Assembly (NCBI GenBank): GCA_035610835.1
Contig: CM069448.1
Location: 3,721,607 to 3,785,606 of the forward strand
Direction: 5' to 3'
DNA from: Ophiura sarsii
Taxonomy: Eukaryota > Echinodermata > Ophiuroidea > Amphilepidida > Ophiuridae
Length of the DNA stretch: 64,000 nt
Shown: in pieces, positions 1-11,887 of the stretch
Numbering within the stretch: position 1 is the first letter of the stretch
Layout: each line of letters begins with the position of its first letter
Position numbers and translations under genes: made by a program
Notes under the pieces: model-generated
The model's database searches: none
Seen by the model: the letters and a program-made list of their open reading frames with translations, nothing else
Told to the model about the DNA's origin: nothing

Positions 1-1036
1 TAGGTTGTGCATATTTCACACCATTCTTAGACAATTTTACCCCATTTTTTAAGCGCAACACAAGCAGAGCAGGAAGGCAGAATGCACCTAAAGAGGGCAA
101 ATCTCACCTCCTACTGGATCATCTTAAAACCTGGATTTTCCCCATGTGACAAGTGATCATTGTTTCACCCTGTGGAGTAGCAAACGTATCTATAAACCAT
201 GTCAGGTAAAGCACACTTAGTAGTATATGTATCCACACTTGAATGGTACAATATCACATTACGCAGACAGAAGTCATGATTACCACTGATATCAGCGATG
301 TGCAGTGACTCAATCAATTGAACTAAACGATGCCGTACATGATTACATCATTCAGACAACATTAGATGACAACGAATTGATTCCAGGTGAATCGAGAGCT
401 ATTTACGCTCATTACTACACACGTACGTAACACCGTGTCCCGTAAGATTTGCAATCACTGGCGGCGGTAGAGCGGTGTATGATCAATAGGCTGATTAGAT
501 GTGCACCGTTGGTGTGACTCAAAAGACGGCACTTTGGATAAAGTGTTTGATGAGATCCAGGTCATTTTGACTCATGATTTTTTAGTATTAACACAAATTT
601 GGTGAGTTTGTCATGGACTGAAAATAGTTTAATACCTAATACCCGAAGGGACATGGTCACCCAATGGGCAGCCCTAAAACAATAGAGTGAATTGGTAGAA
701 ATAGATGATCGTCTTACAAAATCTTAACATATATTGAGGAAGAGTCCCTAATAAAAGCTTTAAAGTTGCCAGTGACATTGAGTCCAGACTCATTCATTAT
801 ATTGCTGTATTGCTGGAGAGCATTCGCCCATACCCCATCAGAACTACTCAGATTACAACTCACATTATTTGCTGGGCATAATTCTGGAATTTCCTCCGCA
901 CCTATAAAACATTTTATTCCGTAAATGTTGAGTGTTACAGGAATAAAGTAAAGGGTATTATAACATTTTCTCTGCTGTAATTTACTCAATTGGTTGTTTT
1001 GGGATTTTGGTTTATTTGAGAAAACTTGTTTATAAC
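1..1036. other. unannotated non-coding sequence
   Basis: No convincing gene, RNA or repeat was recognised here. The short reading frames lack conserved motifs. The stretch at about 300-500 is richer in CpG and shows no match to the repeats found elsewhere in the window. It could be unique or regulatory DNA, but nothing in the sequence proves that. Confidence 0.5.
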
Positions 1037-1263
1037 TTCATATACAGGCCTGGATATAGCACCCGCCCACCTGCCCATAGCGGGTAACTTTTTGAGTCGG
1101 GCAGGGAAAGATGCAAAAGTACCCGACTGACTGGTGGGTTTAAACTCGCAGTGTAATTGAGTTACACTGGCGGTGGAATTTCTGTCGGGCAGTATTTTTG
1201 TGAGTTACCTGCCCGATTGGCTGATGGTTGAAAAAAAGATGAAGTTCCAGCCCTGTTCATATA
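1037..1263. mobile_element. hAT-type MITE, family CAGGKCTGGAA, copy 1
   Basis: This short inverted-repeat element (1045-1255, 211 bp) begins CAGGCCTGGATATAGCACCC and ends GTTCCAGCCCTG. It is flanked by a perfect 8-bp direct repeat TTCATATA at 1037-1044 and 1256-1263. Eight-base duplications are the hallmark of hAT transposases, so this is read as a non-autonomous hAT element. The interior has pairs of GGGTAACTT and AGTTACC motifs and no coding capacity. Related copies lie at 10119-10307, 32996-33168 and 41803-41983, with a fragment at 47881-47948. Confidence 0.8.
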
Positions 1264-1873
1264 TTAAGTATGCTATCTGGCAACAATTTATTTTACCTTT
1301 GCAGTGGTTCAAAAGTGAACATTAATTTTCATGACTGGATTCGATTCCCTGTAGGGGAAATTAATTTTCATATATCAACCACTATATACAAGGGACGAGA
1401 CATAATTTGGTGCAGAGCGTTGCAGAGCACCAATGTGTCTCGCGCAATTCAGTTTGAGGGAAGGTTTAGCAGTGAGTTGAAGAGGTTTGGATACATGAAT
1501 AAAATTGAGAACACTGCTTAAAATAACATGGAGCCTAAAACACCGGGAACCACCAAAAGTGACATAGGGAAACACCCACGATACATTTTGTGTCTAAAAT
1601 AATTATGTTAATTCACAATATCACCAGGAACCACCAAAAAACCCATCGAGAACATTGTAGGGGATAAAAACAACTTTCGGGTGCTTCTGACGTTGAAAAC
1701 CCAGAAAGTATTTCTGTGAACAAATCCCTATCCATGAGGAAACCACACTGGTTCTGATAGGCTTTGATGGATTTATCATCATTCCATAAATAAATACAGT
1801 CCATATTTTTGTTTCTGCAGGCATTCTTTCAAACCTGAAAATTGCCCATGGACATTTTAGAAGTAACCACTAT

Positions 1874-2237
1874 AAGGCCCCCCCCCCCCAAAAAAAAAAA
1901 GAGTTGACTTGCCCTTTCCGACCGACCCGAATTTTTTGGAATTCTAGGGTGGCTATTTTTTTCTTCTCAAAGTAACAAAAAAAAAGAGTACAACATTTTT
2001 TTACATTTTTTTTAAAGAAGCACATAACAATAAAGAAAGATAAAAAAACCATGTTTTTGAGTAGTATCTGCTTGTTTAAAAATTAAAAAAAAAAAATCAA
2101 AAAAAAATTAAAAAAAAAATCTTTAAAACTTGTTTTTTTGTAGTATCTCCCTGATGAAATTTAAAATTTAAAAAATCAGACCGTCCGACCCGGACTCTGG
2201 CCCTGAAAGGGCAAGTCAATCTTTTTTTGTTTGCCTA
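1874..2237. mobile_element. MITE with GACTTGCCCTTTC inverted ends, copy 1
   Basis: The left side reads AGTTGACTTGCCCTTTCCGA followed by CCGACCCG. The right side reads CCTGAAAGGGCAAGTCAAT preceded by GACCGTCCGACCC, so the arms are inverted copies of each other. The tips (AAGGCC and GCCTAAG) also pair. The interior is poly-A/T rich, and the 60-aa reading frame in it is low complexity. A longer copy with the same ends is at 43546-44520, and a distant relative may lie at 56516-56623. The transposase class is unknown, because no clear target duplication was found. Confidence 0.6.
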
Positions 2238-2898
2238 AGCTCACTTCCCGGAGCAAGCAAAAAGTAATTGTTTCCAACCTCTTTGTAAACTAAGTCGCTT
2301 TCATGTCAAAGATACTATATCATCTATCAGATGATTGAACATCATAATTGTTGGTGTCTTGCTATCTACTGATGATAGCAATGAAACTCAATATACAGAT
2401 GATATTTAAGAATGCTTTTGCTTTCCATTTACTAAATGATGTAGTCTTTTTACAAATACAATAAAGGTAAATGGCACAAATTAAAATCAATTTGAACAGA
2501 ATTTACGGATACATAGTAGAACGTTGATGAACCAATTGTGTGCTTTAAAAGAAGAAAAGGATAACTACTAGTTTGTGACTTGATCAAGCCAAATGAGTCA
2601 CATGTCGGCAGTTTTGAATGTTGAAATGTGTCCATTTAAAAGGAGGTAAATGATGCTACAGTATGGTCCAAACCCCACTAAAATCAAACTTCTAGTTTTT
2701 AAGTTACAAACAGTTTACCAACTGAGAAAACAGAATAAAACATAAGAATTTGTCACTTCTTTTTACCTGTAACTCAAAATCAATATTCCCGACATACGAC
2801 TCATTCCGCTTGATTATGTTACATTTGTCTACAGATCTTACCTGTCTTATGCAACAATCTATGACTCAATCTCTGCATCAATTCTTGACTTTCTTCCT
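2238..2898. other. unannotated AT-rich sequence
   Basis: There is no gene or recognisable repeat here apart from one copy of the dispersed 19-nt hairpin at 2362-2380. Confidence 0.5.
2362..2380. repeat. dispersed 19-nt hairpin, copy 1 (GCTATCTACTGATGATAGC)
   Basis: This is an imperfect palindrome with stem GCTATC/GATAGC and a short loop. The same unit recurs at seven other places in the window, with no similarity in the flanks of the scattered copies. Confidence 0.7.
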
Positions 2899-4968
2899 AT
2901 ATGGGCGGTTTTAAAAAAAATGGCTGAGAAATGGGAGATTGTGTTCCCAAAATTCCAAAATTTCAAATTGGATATATTAATGATTTCTATATCTTATTGT
3001 AATCCCAATATATTAAAGTATGTAAAACAAATCAAGAAACACACAAAATAGTCCTCATATTTTTTTTTAACACTATTTATTGTAGAACGTTTCTTTTTTG
3101 GGGTAAAATCTCAAAACATTCATTTGTTAAATATTAACACAATTATGTTTAAATCAACAAGTTTAAGGTACAGCTCATCTCTGGAGGATTGGTAACATTA
3201 GAAAATGCAATTTGTTTAGGCCTAAATCAATCAAATTTAAAAAAGAAAGAGATTTTCCACATAAAACCCTTATTTTCCCCTCAATATAGGGATTTTTTAA
3301 ATTTTTTAAACAAATTATTAATTTAGGTTTGATTTTAATAGTTTTAAACATCAGAAAATGGTAATATTAAAGTATATGGAATGTTTCAAGTTCATACTAC
3401 AATCTACGGCAAAGCAGTGGGCCATTCAAAAGGCATTTCTACATACTTTTGTATTGTGTTACACTCCTGACATTGTAATAATGGTCGATAATAGAAGTTT
3501 TGTTGATAGAAACATTACCTTTAAGTACAAAGTATAGTATCTCAACTTTGGAAGATTGGTACGCATAAAAAATACAATTTCATTATGCCTTTAACCACTA
3601 AATTGAAGGAAAAAAAATCAGATTTTCCACACAAAACCCCTATTTTTACACAATAAAGGCCTGTTTTTGTTTTGTTTTAACTAATTATTAGTTATTAGGT
3701 TTAATTTTAATAGTTTTAAACATCAGAATATGGCAATATCATAGTATATGGAATGTTTCAAGTTCATACTACAATCTACGGCAAAGCAGTGGGCCATTCA
3801 AAATGCATATAATACATTTCTACATTGTGTTACACTCCTGACATGTCTAATAATGGTGGATAAAATAGGTTTGGTGGATAAAAAACACAACCTTTAAGTA
3901 TAAAGTACAGTTCCTCTCAACTTGGAAGATTAGTAAGCATAGAAAATACAATTTCATTATGCCTTTAACAACTAAATTGGGAAGAAAATCAGATTTTCCA
4001 CACAAAACCCCTATTTTTACACAATAAAGGCCTGTTTTTGTTTTGTTTTAACTAATTATTAGTTAATAGGTTTGATTTTAATAGTTTTAAACATCAGAAT
4101 ATGGCCATATCAAAGGTATACATGGACAGTTTCAAGTTTATATTACAGTTTATGGCACGGCAGTGGGCCATCCAAAATGTATTTACATTTCTACATATTT
4201 GTTACACTCCTGACTGACCCCTATTTACTATCTGTAGTAGACATATTCAATGTAACACAATTTTATTTGTTACTATTTATTAATTTACATCATGTACTAC
4301 TATAATAAACTGATATAACTAAATTAAATATATATGGAAGTTTGCAAAATTTAGATGGCATGTCAATGTTACACTCCTGACATTTTGGAGTTCTCCCCAG
4401 TAAACCTTTGACCACAAATGCTATGATGTGATTACCAATGCCACTTGACCATCTATGGCAAGCCAAGTGTATACGTATACAAAATATTGAATGACAAATG
4501 CATAACCTTTCATCATTTTTATTATCAAGCTGGATTAATTTCAATATTTGAGTTTGACTCCTTTCTTCATTTTGACATACTGTAGTGTAACAATCAATAA
4601 TTTATTGGACTTATGCAAGTTCAATTTCACAGTGACTCATTCTGATTAAGGTGGACCCTTCAATATTTCAAAATGTATATCTCTGAAATGAATATCAAAG
4701 ATGGTTTTCTTGTACTAGCTTAATAAAAATGCATGTTCAATTTTTATGTAAAAAAAAAGTGTTACACTCCTGACCGTTTTAGCATCAAAAACGGGCAGAA
4801 GTTTTTTTTGCAACAAGCAAGGGCCATCATATTCTGGCACAAAGAAATGACTATCTTAGCACATATTTTGGAATAATTGGCTATTCTATAAAAGTTCTTT
4901 ATATGATCAAAAACGGGCAAAATGTTGAATATGCCATTTTCAGCCATTTTTTTTAAAACCGCCCATAT
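2899..4968. mobile_element. 2.07-kb inverted-repeat element carrying an internal satellite
   Basis: The ends are near-perfect inverted repeats of about 30 bp: TATGGGCGGTTTTAAAAAAA then ATGGCTGA on the left, and TCAGCCAT then TTTTTTTAAAACCGCCCATA on the right. TA lies at each tip, which would fit a Tc1/mariner-like element, but the short palindromic tip makes the exact boundary uncertain. There is no transposase. The interior is dominated by three tandem units of about 370 bp and by repeats of GTTACACTCCTGAC. It is therefore a non-autonomous DNA transposon that has captured or grown a tandem array. Confidence 0.65.
3120..4215. repeat. tandem array of ~370-bp units (about three copies)
   Basis: Three successive units share the order TTTAAGTACA, GGAAGATTGGTA, CAATTTCATTATGCCTTTAA, GATTTTCCACACAAAACCCC, GTTTTAAACATCAGAATATG, AATGTTTCAAGTTCATACTA, GCAGTGGGCCATTCAAAA and GTTACACTCCTGAC. 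The landmark GTTTCAAGTT recurs near 3385, 3755 and 4130, a period of about 370 bp. The first unit is the most diverged. The array lies wholly inside the inverted-repeat element at 2899-4968. Confidence 0.75.
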
Positions 4969-5192
4969 GTCATCAGCAGCATAAGCACCTCCCCTCCATA
5001 ATAATTATACCTTATGACATCATCACCATCTAAAAATAATAAAGAGATTTCAAACTTTCTTAGATTTTCAAACTTTTCATTAAAGTTGCCCTCAAGGAGA
5101 CACACACACAGTCATAGTTACTCACATTGCGTAAATCTTGAAGAGAGCGAGAAATTTAAGCAAAACATCTCTAAAGATATCATAAGTAAGAT
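4969..5192. other. short unannotated spacer
   Basis: This spacer between two mobile elements contains only low-complexity CA and AT runs. Confidence 0.4.
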
Positions 5193-5438
5193 TAACACTT
5201 TCCATGCGGTAGTCGTCGGCAGACGACAGTTCCAAAATTTCACAAAATGTTTCAAAAATGTCAAAATTATTGAATGCCATCATCATATTTGGAATCACCA
5301 TGAGAAATGTATTATAATAAGTACAAACATGCCTAGTATTGGTTCAATAATCCTTGAGATCAATCTTGAAAGTTGGGAAAGGTTTCTGAAAAATATATTT
5401 TGTATATGGTAAAACTAATAGCCGCATGGAAAGTGTTA
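5193..5438. mobile_element. TTAA-flanked MITE family F1, copy 1
   Basis: This complete copy of about 245 bp has ends that are inverted repeats of 18 bp (TTAACACTTTCCATGCGGT and GCCGCATGGAAAGTGTTAA, 17 of 18 core bases pairing). It is bounded by TTAA on both sides. TTAA is the duplicated target of piggyBac-family transposases. A subterminal palindrome GTCGTCGGCAGACGAC lies just inside the left end. Four more copies occur at 15466-15698, 38733-38976, 49431-49665 and 51869-52116. The open frame spanning it is coincidental, because it runs through the inverted repeats and is not kept open in the other copies. Confidence 0.85.
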
Positions 5439-6751
5439 AGTCTGAAGCACACAGCATTACAACTAATGGAGTACCTACACAGCTTATCTCAACATTTCGT
5501 CCAGACTCTCCGCATATAGGGAGTTTGCACCTCTACCCACCCATACAGCTATTCGGTTCTTCTTTGCCCAAATATTACTGGTACCGGTACTAACTTATCC
5601 CTGGATCAACCCCCTTGCCCATATGCACAACACATAGGCCATAACAAGTGATATTTGAACCAACAATACTGTATCTGAGTGGCTTGTGAGAGGTGCGGTT
5701 GCAGTGGACACAAAACTTGCATGGGTATTAGCTTTGAAGTACCTTGCATTTGCTCAAGAGGCTACAGCAGACACCAGGAACAAATACTAATACTATAGGT
5801 AGTATTTTAAATGAAACTGATCTGGGATGTACTACATCAAAAGGGGGCTTTGCGGCTGTGTATTTTTCAAGATATAGATGAAAACGGACAGAAACAAATA
5901 AAGAAGATAATAAGAATTTAGGAGTAATTTTTACTCGTAAAAACCTGAATGCCTTGGTTAATTTGGATACATTTGGTGTCATTTTAAAGCTTGGAAAATG
6001 CTCTGAGAGCACACATAATAAACTCAAACTTTACTTCACCTGCAAAGTCCCACTTTTGATGTGCTGCATCACATATAATTTGTATCTTTTATATCAGGTA
6101 TACCTTGATAAAGGTAAATGGTTTCTAATCAGGTAAATGTTTATTTGCTACTAATGACACATCCCTAAACCTCCCTGTGTCATTTGGAAACCACTTCAAT
6201 AGAACCTTAACCCTGTGTGTTTTTAACTGCGTAGCTATAATACCCTGAACCTTGTCACACATGCCAGTAGCACTCCCTACAAGGGAAGACTTTCCTCTCT
6301 ATTTGTATTCATCAGATACTCCAAACTGCCTTGTAGCTGCATCACATATGAAAGCCTAAAGATAACTTGCATTATGAACTTGCATTGCGGTGAGCGCATA
6401 TTTGTATCTGGGGTTGAGGCATACAACTTACTATAGCTTTGAGCATACAAGCAATGCCAAAACCAGGAACATGATTATTCTTAAACTAAAATGATAAAAT
6501 GTTTACAAATGTAGGGAACATTTCATCGTGGGGATGCAAGACTGTTGTAAGTGCCATTTTCTATCAAATTGAGTTATTAGTTATTTATAAATGAAAATAA
6601 GGCAAATCCACATTTTTTTAAGTCATGTTTACAGTCTTAAAATTGGAGTTAATTAATTGTTAATTGTAATTAAGCTTGTTAAAACAAAAATTGAACACAA
6701 AATGCCTCTGCTGCAAAATGACCAAAATAACACTCTTTAATTCTTAATTCC
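5439..6751. other. unannotated non-coding sequence
   Basis: No gene, RNA or repeat shared with the rest of the window was found. Reading frames of 99 aa (minus) and 60 aa (plus) overlap each other and show no recognisable motif. Confidence 0.5.
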
Positions 6752-7056
6752 CATAGAGGGTAAGGATGTTCTGAGCGGGATTGTGAGGGAAAAGATGTTT
6801 TGTGTGTGTTGTGCTACCCTTGTTCCTTCCCAACCCATCCTAGGTCTTGCCCTTTGACAATTACCCCCATGCATAGAGGGTAAAGATGTTCTGAGCGGGG
6901 TTGTGCTACCCTTGTCCCTTCCCAACCCATCCTAGGTCTTGCCCCTTGACAATTACCCCCATGCATAGAGGGTAAAGATGTTCTGAGCGTGGTTGTGTTA
7001 CCCTTTGCCCTTCCCAACCCATCCTAGGTCTTGCCCCGTGACAATTACCCCCATGC
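6752..7056. repeat. ~92-bp tandem repeat, about three copies
   Basis: Units start with CATAGAGGGTAAAGATGTTC at 6752, 6872 and 6964 and run through CCCAACCCATCCTAGGTCTT to TGACAATTACCCCCATG. The second and third units are 92 bp apart. The first is about 28 bp longer because of an internal AAAGATGTT-type duplication. The repeat translates on the minus strand as an apparent repetitive protein (GRDKGSTT, SLPSMHGG), but this simply follows the DNA period and is not evidence of a gene. Confidence 0.8.
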
Positions 7057-7838
7057 TGGACAGACATGATTCATAGGCACAGTGATCTCACACTATTACT
7101 CATATTTATTGTATGCAAAAAAGTTTGTTTAGTATAGTAGCGGTTTGAATCATGATTCGATACGGATTCAGCATCAAAACCCCGGACATGTCAGAAATGT
7201 TAGCACTCGAATCATCGTCTTGATTAAAAAATATGGCCGAAGTAATATTAGTTTATCGGATCACATATGTGACAGGAGGGAGTAAGTTGATACGCGATAG
7301 ATGATTGCGATGTGACAGGTGATGTGTGCATGATGATATGTGCGGAAAACAGCTGAAATACGCACATTACGGCCAGAAATAAATGAATAGTTGTTACACA
7401 TCAGGATAGCTTGTATGGTGGTTGGTGAAATATTTTGGTCATGAAAAACGGTCTTGTTTTCTATACATTAAACAAAGCCTGGATATGTGCTTAACATTTG
7501 ACTTAGCAGTGCATACTGGGGCGCTTAAATAAAGGAATGCGGCATTTAAGACATTATTTTCTTATATTAAACGGTGGAAGGAAAATGCAATACGATACCA
7601 CTCCCTATGGTTAGATTTTTATTAAGTTTTAAATCTCCATATTTTTTCTACTGAGTTAACTTTTTTTTAATTTGTGAAGATATTTAATATTAAATATTAT
7701 TTGTGATTCAGAATGACTTTCTTTGGTTGCTCGACCTTTTCTTTGTTGTTTGCATTTTGAACTAGAAGATGTGCGGAACACATTATCCTGGTCAGTGTAC
7801 CAGCACACCCCGGCACACTATTATTAGCTTAACACCCA
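7057..7838. other. unannotated non-coding sequence
   Basis: No gene or repeat was recognised. Base composition changes from CpG-containing (7140-7360) to very AT-rich (7600-7710). Confidence 0.45.
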
Positions 7839-8170
7839 CAGTGGCGGCACCAACAGACAATTTATTTATGGGGGGGGGGGGGGGGGGGGGGGGCAAAAAG
7901 AAAAAATCTAGGTGCAAGATCAGAAAAAATAAATAAAAGGGTGCCCAAATATTTTTAAGTCAGCTCAGAAAACTTGAGAGAGGGGGAGGAGGAAAGGGCA
8001 TGTTGTACACCAAACGCCCATGAAAAATGGTCCTTGTAAATTGTCATAATGCCTATACACACTACATCCGGAGACTGGGGCGGGCATAAATCGGGCTGGG
8101 GTGGGGGCACAAAGGGCTCTTTTTGGTCAGGGGGGCATTCCCCCCCCCCCCCCCGGTAGCTACACCACTG
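7839..8170. mobile_element. CAGTGGCG-type inverted-repeat element, copy 1
   Basis: It begins CAGTGGCGGCACC and ends GGTAGCTACACCACTG. Homopolymer G (7869-7893) and C tracts lie near the ends. The interior matches 29281-29524 in inverted orientation (AAAATGGTCCTTGTAAATTG, CATAATGCCTATACACA, GGGCATGTTGTAC). No target duplication is visible, so an end may be eroded. The 80-aa minus-strand frame inside is a by-product of the repeat. Confidence 0.7.
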
Positions 8171-9952
8171 ATGCATGCATTTGCCTTTCAATGTCAAATA
8201 TTGCCTAAAATTAGCTTAACTTAAAACTAAGGCATTTCAGACATTTTAAAAGATAATTTAGAGGTAATTATGAGCTGTGAGGGTCTGAGCTTTCACATTA
8301 TGCGCATCTTAGATGTCTGTTTCACACTTTAGTTGTGATTGAGGTTGACCTCCCATACTTTTACGTAAAGTTAACCTCATGTGACACAATAATATAATTT
8401 CAATTGATATCAAACAGCTCCCAGTACTCCAACAAACAAGGTTTTATATATTTGGGATTTACCTTCCTGGTATTCGTAATTGAGGGAAAAAATAACAGAT
8501 GTTGGTTAATCCGTGCTTGTATGGAATCTTTTGCAACCCATCTCAAATGATGTACCCTTATAAATAATAAATGTTCTAAAACCTTCACCACTCACAAGAG
8601 GATAAATAGGTTAGCAAATTTGAGCAGACGTGTTTTGTATCTTATGAGTTTGGTGGTATATACAGCAGGGACAGGGGTATTCTCCTATAAAAAGGAATTT
8701 GCCAAAATATGTATCAATGGGATTTCTGCAAATAATATGCTAAAAGTATAACCAAATGTTAGTGAGAAAAAATAAAGAGAAACATATGTCCAATAAAAAA
8801 GGTATCAATCAATAATGCTATCTTCAGTAGATAGTGTAAAAATCACTATGGTGTTTTTCACATATTACCTTGTTAGCATTTCTGGTAGCATGATTATTCT
8901 TAATTATTTCTAGAATTTAGCATTTTTTATTTAGCTCCCATCCACATTGGATCAAGTAATATCAAAATGGAAATATAATCAATCTATACAGAGACTTAGT
9001 ATCTCATTCTCCTGTCACGATATTGTAGCAATTCAACAATTAAACTCTTGGGATAAGACTAATGATACAAAACGCCACTTTCAAACAACATCCATTTAGG
9101 CAAATAGTTGAAATGATCATTCATGTGACAGATGTTTCTATTTTGTAATATCCCATTTGTTCAATACTTTCTATGAACTACCTATACATCTATCAGACCT
9201 TGTGGCAAAACTCATCATTGAAACGACGACAGTCTTATTAAGCTCAATCCTAATTTGGGTAAGAAGTTTTATCATTGCCCGAGAGCTAGTGTCACTCGTA
9301 AATGTGCTACTCTGAAAATCTTCAACCCCTAAAAAAATCAAGAAGAGAATTATTACATGGCACCTAGTAGATCATTTATATAAATACTCGCCTATAGCCC
9401 TGTGACATGCCAGTGGGTATGTCATAACATGACAAGCCTATAACATAACGGCTTTTGTAATTTACTCGACCAAAGAAGCAAAAAGAGGGGGACAGATTCA
9501 AAAAGCTGATGAATTCAGAAGAAGAATAAAAATGCCCAGGGCCAAAAATGACACAGTCTCCCTCAGCACTGTGTTTTGATCATCAAAATTCAATAGCGGA
9601 GCTCTTTTCAAAACATGTAATTTGGACAAATTAGACAAGACAGGATCGTGCAACAATCAATTGATGTATTGCTACTATAACCCACTGCGGATATATCGGT
9701 GAAAAGATTTCCCTAAACACACCATGGAAATCTATACATGCTTATTACGACGATGATGATAGCGTTATCATGTTGCAGTAGTTTTCTTTTATCAGACTCT
9801 ACTTTAGAAAAATCAACTTTGCTGTGTCATTCGCATCTATTGTTTGATCACCACCCAGAAATAAGATCCAAGTTTCAGATTACGGTGAAAAGATACAACG
9901 CCTGCTATTCATAGTTAGCTAATATTTGTGACAAGGCAAAGGCGAAGTCATA
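8171..9952. other. unannotated non-coding sequence
   Basis: There is no gene or shared repeat except the 19-nt hairpin at 8817-8835. The section from about 9200 to 9900 is not low-complexity and not repeated elsewhere in the window, so it could be unique DNA. Confidence 0.45.
8817..8835. repeat. dispersed 19-nt hairpin, copy 2 (GCTATCTTCAGTAGATAGT)
   Basis: This is the reverse-orientation form of the dispersed hairpin, with one terminal mismatch in the stem. Confidence 0.7.
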
Positions 9953-9953
9953 C

Positions 9954-10062
9954 ATATGCTACTTGCACGCAATCGCCATTGTATAATGAAAGCAGGGCTC
10001 TCCCCCCTCTTATCAGCGCGTTCAACCGCGTCACCCGATGCAAAGCTGCGTGAAACCAAGGA
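9954..10062. mobile_element. half copy of the GCTACTTGCACGCAATCGCC element
   Basis: The sequence ATATGCTACTTGCACGCAAT, then CGCCATT, GAAAGCAGGGCTCTCCCC and GCGTGAAACC matches one arm of the inverted-repeat element at 45238-45423. The opposite arm is absent or replaced by the adjoining hAT-type MITE, so this is a truncated copy. Confidence 0.55.
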
Positions 10063-10118
10063 GAACAGAAAGACTGAAATGAAGAACAGAAAGACTGAAA
10101 GGTAACTTTGAATATGTT

Positions 10119-10307
10119 CAGGTCTGGAAATAGCACCCACCCACCTGCCCATAGCGTGCAAAAGTACCTGACCGACTGGTGGGTAAACATTTTCAAACTC
10201 ACAACGTAAATAGTTACAGGGGCTTGTGGAATATGTCGGGCAGGTGTTTTTTTGGGGAGTTACCTGCCTGACTAGCTGGTTGGAAAAAATCGGAAGTTCC
10301 AGCCCTG
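10119..10307. mobile_element. hAT-type MITE, family CAGGKCTGGAA, copy 2
   Basis: It starts CAGGTCTGGAAATAGCACCC and ends GTTCCAGCCCTG, in the same order and with the same interior as the copy at 1045-1255. The flanks (AATATGTT and AATGTTGT) are only roughly alike, so the target duplication has decayed or never formed cleanly. The open frame on the minus strand across it is a shadow. Confidence 0.75.
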
Positions 10308-10376
10308 AATGTTGTTTCATAAACAATCAGATACGGTCAACAATTAGTTCACTTTCTAAGAACTGAACCTTGAGGG

Positions 10377-10539
10377 TGTCAACTATTGATACAACTCAGA
10401 AACAGGGTTGACCACTTTGACCACTTGGTGCTACAAATTAAATAGGTCAAAATTTGAGTGGTTTAAATTTAAGTGGTCAAAATTGACTCTAATTTGATAA
10501 ATTGTGTGCGTAATTTGACCTTGTTATTTTAAGAGTGTA
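10377..10539. repeat. GGTCAAAATTT repeat ending TAAGAGTGTA
   Basis: This stretch has several copies of GGTCAAAATTT, then GTGTGCGTAATTTGACC and the end TAAGAGTGTA. The same order (GGTCAAAATTTGACC, GTGTGCATAATTT, TAAGAGTGTA) forms the right end of the outermost nested element at 61809-62899. The left end of this copy could not be defined. Confidence 0.5.
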
Positions 10540-11887
10540 AAATCTGAGCACTATGATTGGAAACAATTTTAGTATTGTTTTCTTTATTTTGTTTGCTTTG
10601 TCAAATCCAAATCTTGAGGCATTCACAAAGTGCAAGAGCAAAAAAAAAATCATTAAAATAATTGAATTGAGAATGGGATAAATGCTATTGTGCGCCTATG
10701 AGCAAATTATTCAAGTGCCATCATAGAAAATGCTACTACAAATTGAAATGTTTACGTTGATAATATGATAACATTTTAATTTTTTGAACCGAATATGATG
10801 AAAGTGGACATGTCCAATCACGTCTTGTATTTTGGTGGTCAATCACCCCTGTTATGTTACATAAATCTGCTAGATACTTTATCCTAAACCTTAAGGTGCC
10901 CCCTCCCCCAAGTTTATATTGGCATTACAGGCTTAACAAAATTAGGTTAGGTAGGTAGGGATTTTTAAGTCACTGCAGTGCCATTAAAAATACCCACAAG
11001 TGCAAGTCAATATAAACAACACAATAAACAGGGAGAACCAGGGCGCTGCCATGACGATGTAGTATGGTACACTTTCGTACTTACGTTTTATGCAAAATCT
11101 CAATTTTCGGGGAGTACTGCTATCAATTTTCGATCTCCCAGTTAATTTTATGTGCTTTTTTCAAGCAGAAAAAAAGGTTCAGGGTTGAGCTAAATTTTAG
11201 GGCCTAATCAAATATTCCAATATTTGGCTTTGAACATCATCATAATTGCTGCATATTGTTTGTATCATATCTACTGTAAAAAAAGTTTTAAAAAAACACA
11301 TCTGGATTGAAAACACAAATCATTTTGTTGCCAAACTGACAATACAGTTGGTTAAGTACACAAGCCATTAGCCCACAGTCCACACTTTCATAAAAGGTAG
11401 AAAAAATACACTATGGATAGCAAATATAATAGTTAAAATGTGTGTATGCAGATAGAGAGCTAAAAAAGAAAATAATTCAATGGTAAATAACAGTGGAGGC
11501 ATTCACCTAGATCAAGTCCAGGGTCGCTGTTTGGTGCCTTTTCTTCTTTAGCAGAAACTAGTGTCAGTCATGCTATCTACTGAAGATAGCACACCTGCAG
11601 CACAGTGTCAATCCATATAATATCGTACACAGCATCACAATGTAACCAATCACGTATTGGGGGCAGCATACCTCGTTATTACCTGGTAAATGCCAACGTG
11701 CTAGTGCAGGTATTACATGTTGCAATAGATGAATACATAATAGAGATGGTGTACATCAATTAGTGTTGCTCATGTCCGAGTCAGTAGCATCATCGACAAG
11801 TCAATAGACATGACAGATTTTCGATACGGTGTAGCAGTTCGAGATTGCCTCTACGCAAGTAACCAGCTATTTAGTCACCTTGTATAG
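10540..11887. other. unannotated non-coding sequence
   Basis: No gene was found. It holds one dispersed hairpin at 11572-11590. The remainder is unique within this window. Confidence 0.45.
11572..11590. repeat. dispersed 19-nt hairpin, copy 3 (GCTATCTACTGAAGATAGC)
   Basis: This is the consensus form of the hairpin: stem GCTATCT/AGATAGC with a five-base loop ACTGA. Confidence 0.75.

Noticed and set aside
5014..5412. 132-aa frame as a gene
   Set aside because: Most of it is the F1 MITE, and the other F1 copies do not keep the frame open.
6737..7017. Repetitive small protein on the minus strand
   Set aside because: The protein repeats exactly with the 92-bp DNA repeat. There is no start context or relative to support a gene.
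9919..10326. 135-aa minus-strand frame as a gene
   Set aside because: It overlaps a hAT-type MITE and the half copy of another element, and shows no domain.
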